A stretch of DNA of 5,589 nucleotides from an uncultured Ellagibacter sp. (GTDB lineage Bacteria > Actinomycetota > Coriobacteriia > Coriobacteriales > Eggerthellaceae). This document shows, in pieces, positions 1 through 5,013 of the stretch. The notes beneath the pieces were generated by a model. The model worked only from the letters and a program-made list of their open reading frames with translations, was not told the DNA's origin and made no database searches. The position numbers and the translations under genes are program-made. Each line of letters opens with the position of its first letter. Position 1 is the stretch's first letter. The stretch lies in assembly GCA_934613165.1 (NCBI GenBank), contig CAKTSW010000111.1:1-5589 (forward strand), given 5' to 3'.

Positions 1-2188
1 CCTTCAGATAATGGGGGCTGCGGCGGCGACGGCAGTTCGGGCAATCCTCGTTGCAGGGCCCCTGGCTCATGAGCAGGCAATGCTCGGTGGTCATGAGCTC
101 CTGGGCGCCCGAGACGAACAGGCCGAGCTCGACCGGCGCGTCTTTCGCGAGCTCGCGGATCTGGTCGAGGGAAAGCTCCGGGGACAACCACACGCGCTGC
201 GCCCCGAGACGCGCCACCTCGTCGAGCGCAAGCTTGTTGGTCACGGGAAGATGCGGGCCGACTTCGAAGGGCAAGCCCATGTCGTGGGCCATCTGCACTG
301 CGGAGAGGTTTTCCACGAAGATGGGCTTGCCAGCCTTCGCGTAATGCCAGGGATCGAACTCGAAGGTTGCCTCGCGCGACGGGCCGACCTCGTCGTGGTC
401 GACGACGGGCATGGCGAGCAGGCATTGCTTGGGATAGCCCGCCTGTTCCACCGTCGCCGACAACTGCCCGGCTACGGTCGCCTCGCCGCGCCCGTAGTTG
501 AGCGCGGGAACGTAAATCATGTGAGCGCCCGTGCGTTTCGCGGCGCGTGCGCACACGGGGTTGGTCGCCCATGCCCCGATGCGGGCGCCCGTCGGATGGA
601 CGGCCGGCTCGTATTCCCGAGCCTCGACGCGGGGAAGACGGCGATCGTGGTAAGAGGCGAGAAGCTTTTCGGTGAGGTTCTCGAGCGCCTCGGCGCGGAC
701 GTGGTGCAGCTGAGAAAAGCCGATGCCCACGCCTTCGTCCAGGTCGAGCTGGAAGTCGACGAGCACGTAAGGGGTCGAGCCCATGCGGTCGATGTGGGCC
801 CGCACGTCGTCGGCGCACACGGCCTTCGTGCGCGCAGGTTCGACGACGGAGCCTATAGCCTCGCCCGTTGCCTGCTCTTCAGCAGGAGAAGCCGGGTTGG
901 CAAGACGGAACGACACAGAAAGCGGCTCGCCGATCTTCAGCCGCGCCGAGCCCGCAACCTCGATGCGCGGTTCGAGGGAATCGTCGACGAAGGCCTCTTC
1001 GGCACTGCGCACGCGGAACACGCGATCGCCCGCGCGGACACCGCGCACCTTGGAGTCGATCGCGACGCGGGCGCGCCCCTTCTTGTCGAGGGAAAGGTCG
1101 GCAACCGCCTGCGCGGCATGCCCCTTCCCCGTCCAGAACTCGAGCACGTCGCCCAGATGGATTTCCCTTTCGGAGACGATCGTCGCGACCCCGTTCTTCA
1201 CGTCGGTGACGCGGCCGATGAAGGCGCCTCTGTTGTTCGGGCGCTGGTAGCTCATGATGTCGTTGCCGCGATGTCCTTCCAAATACGCGGTGGTGAACCC
1301 GCGCGAGAACGCCTCTTCGAGCGTGCGGCGCTCTTCCGCGGTCGGTTTCGCCGCGGAGACTTCGCCCGGGATCGCGTACACGCGGTCGAGCACGCCGCGA
1401 TAGACCGACGTCACTGCGGAAACGTAGTCGGCCGATTTCATGCGGCCCTCGATCTTGAGCGACGCGACCCCCGCCCGAACAAGGTCGGACAGAAGGTCGG
1501 CCGAGCAGAGGTCCTTCGGGGAAAGAAGATGCTCGCCGGGGGAATTGAGGGGATTTCGCTGGGCGGTGTTGTGCAGCTCGTAGGGAAGGCGGCACGCCTG
1601 GGCGCACAGGCCCCTGTTCGCCGAGCGCCCGCCGATCATGGACGACATGAAGCACTGGCCCGAATAGCAGATGCAGAGCGCGCCGTGCCCGAACGCCTCG
1701 ACTTCGATGCCCTCTTGCGCCGCGACGTTTGCCAAGTTCGCGATTTCTTCCAGGGAAAGCTCGCGGGCAAGCGTGACGCGGGAAGCGCCCATGCGCGCGG
1801 CGGCGCGGATGCCGGCTGCGTTGCATGTGTTCATCTGCGTGGAGACATGAAGCCTGACCTGCGGCAACGTGCGCGCGATCTCGGAAGCGATGCCGATATC
1901 CTGGACGATGAGCGCATCCGCCCCGGCGCGCCACGCCTGACGGGCGCATTCGAGGGCGCGGGAAACCTCGCCGGGAAGGACGATCGTGTTGAGCGTCACG
2001 TAGACCTTGACGCCGCGCAGGTGGGCGAAATCGCATGCCGAGGCAAGCGTCTTCGTCGTGAAGTTGTCGGCACCGCGGCGCGCGTTGAACGCCTCGAGGC
2101 CGAGGTACACCGCGTCAGCCCCGGCGCGCACCGCCGCATGAAGGGCGCTCACGTTGCCGGCAGGTGCCAAAAGTTCCATTTTCCCCAT
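1..2188 (-). CDS. U32 family protein with DUF3656-type region (RlhA/TrhP-like RNA hydroxylase), 3' end off the window
   Basis: At least 729 residues are encoded; no stop is reached before the left edge. ATG at 2188 is the only plausible start because an in-frame TAG lies eight codons upstream. Residues 5-30 (LLAPAGN, GADAVYLG) open a U32 barrel. E164-S182 fits the U32 family signature completely (ExFxxGALC-x4-GxCxMS). C172, C179, C195 and C199 are candidate Fe-S ligands. Residues 222-264 carry the conserved LSPKDL and KIEGRMKS blocks. Residues about 320-395 look like a beta-rich domain, and about 400-520 fit DUF3656 by position. From about 535 a second, weaker U32 module follows, with C704, C712, C716 and C719. 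The family is annotated as peptidase/collagenase, but characterised members include RlhA (23S rRNA C2501 hydroxylation), TrhP (tRNA U34 hydroxylation) and UbiU/UbiV. E. coli RlhA is about 650 residues, so this is a longer variant. RNA hydroxylation is inferred; substrate and exact subfamily are uncertain. The family assignment is firm. Confidence 0.93.
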   Translation of the reverse strand, partial: MGKMELLAPAGNVSALHAAVRAGADAVYLGLEAFNARRGADNFTTKTLASACDFAHLRGVKVYVTLNTIVLPGEVSRALECARQAWRAGADALIVQDIGIASEIARTLPQVRLHVSTQMNTCNAAGIRAAARMGASRVTLARELSLEEIANLANVAAQEGIEVEAFGHGALCICYSGQCFMSSMIGGRSANRGLCAQACRLPYELHNTAQRNPLNSPGEHLLSPKDLCSADLLSDLVRAGVASLKIEGRMKSADYVSAVTSVYRGVLDRVYAIPGEVSAAKPTAEERRTLEEAFSRGFTTAYLEGHRGNDIMSYQRPNNRGAFIGRVTDVKNGVATIVSEREIHLGDVLEFWTGKGHAAQAVADLSLDKKGRARVAIDSKVRGVRAGDRVFRVRSAEEAFVDDSLEPRIEVAGSARLKIGEPLSVSFRLANPASPAEEQATGEAIGSVVEPARTKAVCADDVRAHIDRMGSTPYVLVDFQLDLDEGVGIGFSQLHHVRAEALENLTEKLLASYHDRRLPRVEAREYEPAVHPTGARIGAWATNPVCARAAKRTGAHMIYVPALNYGRGEATVAGQLSATVEQAGYPKQCLLAMPVVDHDEVGPSREATFEFDPWHYAKAGKPIFVENLSAVQMAHDMGLPFEVGPHLPVTNKLALDEVARLGAQRVWLSPELSLDQIRELAKDAPVELGLFVSGAQELMTTEHCLLMSQGPCNEDCPNCRRRRSPHYLK

Positions 2189-2201
2189 GGGATCTATCTG
2201 T

Positions 2202-2207
2202 CTCCTC
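2202..2207 (-). promoter_or_regulatory. Ribosome-binding site of the U32 gene
   Basis: The minus strand reads GAGGAG here, 13 nt before the ATG at 2188. The spacing is somewhat long, but no other in-frame start fits better. A small inverted repeat (GTCT at 2208-2211, AGAC at 2215-2218) lies directly upstream and could form a weak 4-bp hairpin in the leader. Confidence 0.6.
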
Positions 2208-2234
2208 GTCTAAAAGACCTGATGATTCGGTTCA

Positions 2235-2246
2235 TGGTAGTATAGA
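2235..2246 (+). promoter_or_regulatory. Candidate extended -10 region for the class A PBP gene
   Basis: The plus strand offers two overlapping readings: an extended -10 (TGG then TAGTAT, 2235-2243) or TATAGA (2241-2246). With the second, the usual 7-nt distance places the start of transcription on the A of the ATG at 2253. The mRNA would then be leaderless from that ATG, or have a 27-nt leader if translation begins at the in-frame ATG at 2280. No clear -35 element is visible. The TATA at 2241-2244 is shared with the candidate -10 on the minus strand. Confidence 0.35.
2239..2244 (-). promoter_or_regulatory. Candidate -10 element for the U32 gene
   Basis: The minus strand reads TATACT, 5 of 6 matches to TATAAT, in a short AT-rich island within GC-rich DNA. 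Transcription would start near 2232 and give a leader of about 44 nt containing the GAGGAG site. I see no convincing -35 hexamer at 16-18 bp. The assignment rests on the -10 match and on position in the only gap between the divergent genes. Confidence 0.4.
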
Positions 2247-2252
2247 CGAACT

Positions 2253-4448
2253 ATGAGGATACGGAGAAAACACCGTGAAATGCGCACCCATGCCGTTGCG
2301 TGGGGAACCCTCGTCGCGGCCTTCTCGGTCATCCTCGTCGTCGGGTTCGGAGCATACGGCGTTACGCGCTCCTTAGATTCGTGGGTCGGAGAGCTTCCCG
2401 ACGTGCACGACCCCGACGCTTTTTCCTATAGCGAGAAGACGCGCATCTACGCCAACGACAGAACCACGCTCCTTGCAGAATTCTACCTTCAGGACCAAGA
2501 GCCCATCACGGCGGACCAAGTGAGCGATTACGTTTTGAAGGGAACGGTCGCCACCGAAGACTCCCGTTTCTACGAGCACAGCGGCGTCGACTACTACGGC
2601 ATTGCGCGCGCCCTCGTGAACAACCTGCGCGGCGGCGACTTGGAGGGCGCGTCGACCATCACCCAGCAGCTCGTGCGGAACACGCTTCTCTCGGACGAAG
2701 CGAACGACATCTCGTTTCGCCGCAAAGCGCGCGAGGCGGAACTCGCTATCGAGATGGAGCAGGCGTATTCCAAAGACGAGATCCTCATGATGTACCTGAA
2801 CACGATCAACTACGGGTCGGGAACCTACGGCATCGAAGCGGCTGCGCGGCATTATTTCTCGAAGCACGCGAGCGACCTTACCGTCGCCGAGGCCGCGACG
2901 CTCGTCGGGATACCGCAGTCGCCCACCTACAACAACCCCGAAACTTACCCGGAGCGATGCACGAACCGCCGCAACCTCGTGCTTTCGCGCATGCTCGAGG
3001 CGGGCGTGATAACAGATGACGAGTACGCGAGCGCGAAAGCCGAAAAGCTCGAGCTCAACGTGGACCGCAAGGCCGAGGACGGGATCTACGCCTACCCCTA
3101 TTTCACCAGCTACGTTCGCGATCTGCTCCTCGACGAGCTTTCCTTCGACGAGGTGTTCACCGGCGGGCTCACCGTGTACACGACGATCGACCCCGCGCTT
3201 CAGGGGTACGCCGAGCAGGCGGCAGACGAGGTGTACGCCGAAATGGCGGACACGGGGGACGACGATGTGAGCCTTTCCCTTACCTGCATCGACCCGCACA
3301 CCGGCTACGTGCTCGCCATGATCGGCGGGAAAGACTGGGAGCAAAGCCAGTTCAACCTGGCGACGAGCGCCTCGGGCAGGCAGGCAGGTTCGTCTTTCAA
3401 GGCGTTCACGGTGGCGGCGGCTATCGAACAGGGCATAAGCCCCCGCACGACGATCGACTGCTCGACGGGATACGAGAACCCCGCCTGGTCGGAGCCCGTC
3501 ACCAATTACGACGGCGCGAACTACGGGTATCTTTCCATCGAGAACATGACCTGGGTTTCCGCGAACACCGGGTTCGCACGTCTCGTCACCGACCCCGACG
3601 GCGTCACGCCCGAAAGCCTGCTCGAGATGGCCCGCCGCCTCGGCGTTTCGGGGGACGCGCGCTACGGCTACGGCGCCTATCCCGCCCTCACGCTCGGCGC
3701 GGCGCAAACGAACACGCTGCGCATGGCGAGCGCCTACGGCGTTTTCGCGGCCGGCGGCACGCGGTATGCCGACACGTGCATCACCGAGGTCACGGCGAGC
3801 GACGGCACGTTGCTCATCGACAACACGTCGCCCCGAAGCGAGCAGGTTCTTTCCCCGGAAGTCGCGACCGCGACGACGAACGTTTTGCGCGGCGTCGTGA
3901 CGCAGGGCACAGGACGTGCGGCGGCCCTTCCGTCGGGCCAGGTAAGTGCGGGAAAAACGGGAACGTCCCAGGAGCATCGCGACCTTTGGTACTGCGGGTA
4001 CACGCCACAGCTTTCGTGCGCGGTATGGGCGGGCGCCGCCCAAGAACGCGAGATGTGGGAAGCCCCCTGGTGCAAGGACGCGTGGCGGCTGTTCATGTCG
4101 CGCGCGCTCGAAGGCCGCGCGCTCGAGGACTTCCCCACCGCCGCGGAGGCCGACTACGATAGCCCCTTCAACGAAAAACAGGCCGCCGCAGGCGAGGAGG
4201 CAGCCAAGGACCTGATCGCTCGACTTGACGGCGCGAGCCTTGAAGAAGTGAAAGCGGCGCTCGGAAGCGATCTCGCGATCGAGGAAGCCTACAGCGCCGA
4301 CGTTCCGGCCGGGGCCGTCATCTCGATCGCGTACGACAACGGTACGTACACCGTGAAGGTATCGCTCGGGCAAGACCCGCGCCCGAGCGACACCGCACCG
4401 GTGCAGGAACCGCAAGAGCGGCAGGAACCCGCGAACGGGGAAAGCTAG
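2253..4448 (+). CDS. Class A penicillin-binding protein (PBP1A-type) with C-terminal PASTA-like module
   Basis: This 731-residue bifunctional enzyme would polymerise lipid II into glycan strands and cross-link the stem peptides outside the membrane. A basic N-terminus is followed by one membrane anchor (about residues 14-37). The GT51 domain (about 60-245) has all expected motifs: EDSRFYEHSG with catalytic E102, GASTITQQL at 132-140, RK-x-x-E with second Glu E161, the YLN-to-YF block at 181-202, and an LTVAEAATL block ending in NNP at 209-229. The transpeptidase domain (about 335-625) has S380-x-x-K383, S436-A-N438 and K568-T-G570 followed by T-S, so both activities should be intact. Residues about 655-706 resemble one PASTA repeat, and a Pro/Glu-rich tail ends the protein. 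The start is uncertain: ATG 2253 has no Shine-Dalgarno sequence, whereas in-frame ATG 2280 has GGAG at 2263-2266, 13 nt upstream, and would give 722 residues. The anchor is kept either way. The TAG stop overlaps that of the convergent lipoprotein gene. Family assignment is secure. Confidence 0.97.
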   Translation: MRIRRKHREMRTHAVAWGTLVAAFSVILVVGFGAYGVTRSLDSWVGELPDVHDPDAFSYSEKTRIYANDRTTLLAEFYLQDQEPITADQVSDYVLKGTVATEDSRFYEHSGVDYYGIARALVNNLRGGDLEGASTITQQLVRNTLLSDEANDISFRRKAREAELAIEMEQAYSKDEILMMYLNTINYGSGTYGIEAAARHYFSKHASDLTVAEAATLVGIPQSPTYNNPETYPERCTNRRNLVLSRMLEAGVITDDEYASAKAEKLELNVDRKAEDGIYAYPYFTSYVRDLLLDELSFDEVFTGGLTVYTTIDPALQGYAEQAADEVYAEMADTGDDDVSLSLTCIDPHTGYVLAMIGGKDWEQSQFNLATSASGRQAGSSFKAFTVAAAIEQGISPRTTIDCSTGYENPAWSEPVTNYDGANYGYLSIENMTWVSANTGFARLVTDPDGVTPESLLEMARRLGVSGDARYGYGAYPALTLGAAQTNTLRMASAYGVFAAGGTRYADTCITEVTASDGTLLIDNTSPRSEQVLSPEVATATTNVLRGVVTQGTGRAAALPSGQVSAGKTGTSQEHRDLWYCGYTPQLSCAVWAGAAQEREMWEAPWCKDAWRLFMSRALEGRALEDFPTAAEADYDSPFNEKQAAAGEEAAKDLIARLDGASLEEVKAALGSDLAIEEAYSADVPAGAVISIAYDNGTYTVKVSLGQDPRPSDTAPVQEPQERQEPANGES
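4218..4370 (+). other. PASTA-like module at the C-terminus of the PBP
   Basis: Residues about 656-706 follow the PASTA pattern: a short L-x-G-x-S-LEEVKAAL helix, a strand ending near residue 680, then VPAGAVIS and a final strand YTVKVSLG. PASTA modules occur on some PBPs and on PknB-type kinases and can bind muropeptides or beta-lactams. This copy lacks the leading VP-D/N-V-x-G block and is short at the beta-turn, so it is divergent. The call is from pattern only, without a profile score. Confidence 0.55.
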
Positions 4449-4457
4449 TTCTTGCCG
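4419..4457. terminator. Inverted repeat around the interlocked stop codons, possible bidirectional terminator
   Basis: CGGCAGGAAC (4419-4428) can pair with GTTCTTGCCG (4448-4457). This gives a 10-bp stem with a single G-U pair on the plus strand, or one A-C mismatch in the minus-strand transcript. The 19-nt loop holds a further CCG/CGG mini-stem with a CGAA tetraloop (4429-4438). The loop contains most of the shared CTAG, with the stop of each gene at the loop edge. No U-tract follows on either side, so this is not a classic intrinsic terminator. Termination is inferred from position at a tail-to-tail junction. Confidence 0.35.
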
Positions 4458-4948
4458 GCAGCCGCGTCGTCTGCGGCCTTCAGCTTGTCGATGCCGTCGT
4501 TGTAGGCGTTTTGGATGTCGGCCAAGCGGGAATCGTACGTCGAGTAGTCGAACGGCTGGGCGTCGGTCGCGTTCTCGATTTCGGTGTAGAGCGCGATGTA
4601 GGAATCGAGTGCGCTCTTCAGCTCGTTGCACCCGTCGACGTAGCCGGTCTTCACGTCCGCAAGTGCATCGGGCGCGTCGAGGTTGGAAAGGTCGTCGATG
4701 ACCTTGAAGGCGTTGTCGGCCTGCGTGCGCATCGTGACCACATCACCGCGGGAAACCGCGTCGGTGAAGCTGGTAAGGCGCGTGTTCAAGTCTTCCATCT
4801 TCTGATTGACCTGCGTCATGTACTGGCGATTCTCGTTCTGCTGGTCGTTCTGCGCGCTGTTCTGCTGCGTGCAGCCCGCAAGCGCGAAGACGATGAGCGC
4901 GCTCGCCGCGCAGGCGATAAGGGAACGAAGGAATGGGGTCTTTGCCAT
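4445..4948 (-). CDS. Small helical lipoprotein, function unknown
   Basis: This 167-residue protein has a lipoprotein signal: a basic N-terminus (K3, R8), a hydrophobic stretch (about 9-24) and the lipobox LAGC with the lipidated cysteine at C26. The mature protein should be anchored on the outer face of the membrane. It begins with a Gln/Asn-rich linker (13 of 23 residues are Q or N in 27-49). The rest is mostly polar amphipathic helix, with heptad-like spacing around 43-90 and again around 100-160, suggesting a small helical bundle or coiled coil. C107 is the only cysteine in the mature part apart from C26. I recognise no enzymatic motif or named family. Start ATG at 4948 is well supported by AAGGAG 5 nt upstream. 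It lies 65 nt downstream of a PBP gene on the same strand, with no promoter apparent between, so co-transcription is likely. A role linked to cell-wall synthesis is only guilt by association. Confidence 0.9.
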   Translation of the reverse strand: MAKTPFLRSLIACAASALIVFALAGCTQQNSAQNDQQNENRQYMTQVNQKMEDLNTRLTSFTDAVSRGDVVTMRTQADNAFKVIDDLSNLDAPDALADVKTGYVDGCNELKSALDSYIALYTEIENATDAQPFDYSTYDSRLADIQNAYNDGIDKLKAADDAAAGKN

Positions 4949-4953
4949 GGTTT

Positions 4954-4959
4954 CTCCTT
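4954..4959 (-). promoter_or_regulatory. Ribosome-binding site of the lipoprotein gene
   Basis: The minus strand reads AAGGAG, 5 nt before the ATG at 4948. It is the strongest Shine-Dalgarno match in the window and fixes the start codon. Confidence 0.85.
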
Positions 4960-4964
4960 GTGAA

Positions 4965-4987
4965 GCCGAAGCGGCCTTTCGTGCCGC
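4965..4987 (-). other. Two mutually exclusive hairpins in the PBP-lipoprotein intergenic region
   Basis: The segment 4971-4975 can pair either with 4983-4987 (GCGGC/GCCGC on the minus strand, 7-nt loop, extendable by G-U pairs) or with 4965-4968 (4-bp stem, 3-nt loop, using 4972-4975). They lie just upstream of the AAGGAG of the lipoprotein gene. The stems are short, no U-tract follows and GC-rich DNA forms such hairpins easily, so a regulatory role is speculative. Confidence 0.2.
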
Positions 4988-5013
4988 CCCGCGTTGAAAC
5001 GTCGTTGTCGTTC

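Noticed and set aside
879..2036. 385-codon open frame on the minus strand inside the U32 gene
   Set aside because: It is a different frame of the same strand with a very Arg-rich, low-complexity product. The U32 frame explains this region.
1..2188. Function as a collagenase or peptidase, as the family name suggests
   Set aside because: Characterised U32 members act in hydroxylation of RNA or quinones and carry Fe-S clusters. The cysteine pattern here fits that better, though I cannot exclude proteolysis.
11..2245. 744-codon open frame on the plus strand, antisense to the U32 gene
   Set aside because: It lies in exact codon register with the U32 gene and stays open only because that gene lacks TTA, CTA and TCA codons. 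Its product is Arg/His/Ala-rich with no family motif, while the minus strand carries a full U32 signature.
4461..4477. GCCGC/GCGGC hairpin just inside the lipoprotein 3' end
   Set aside because: It has only five pairs, a 7-nt loop and no U-tract, and it lies in coding DNA where such GC stems are common by chance.
2373..4631. 752-codon open frame on the minus strand, antisense to the PBP
   Set aside because: Same cause: codon-register antisense of a GC-rich gene. It runs out of the PBP into the lipoprotein gene and has no domain, whereas the plus strand carries every GT51 and transpeptidase motif.
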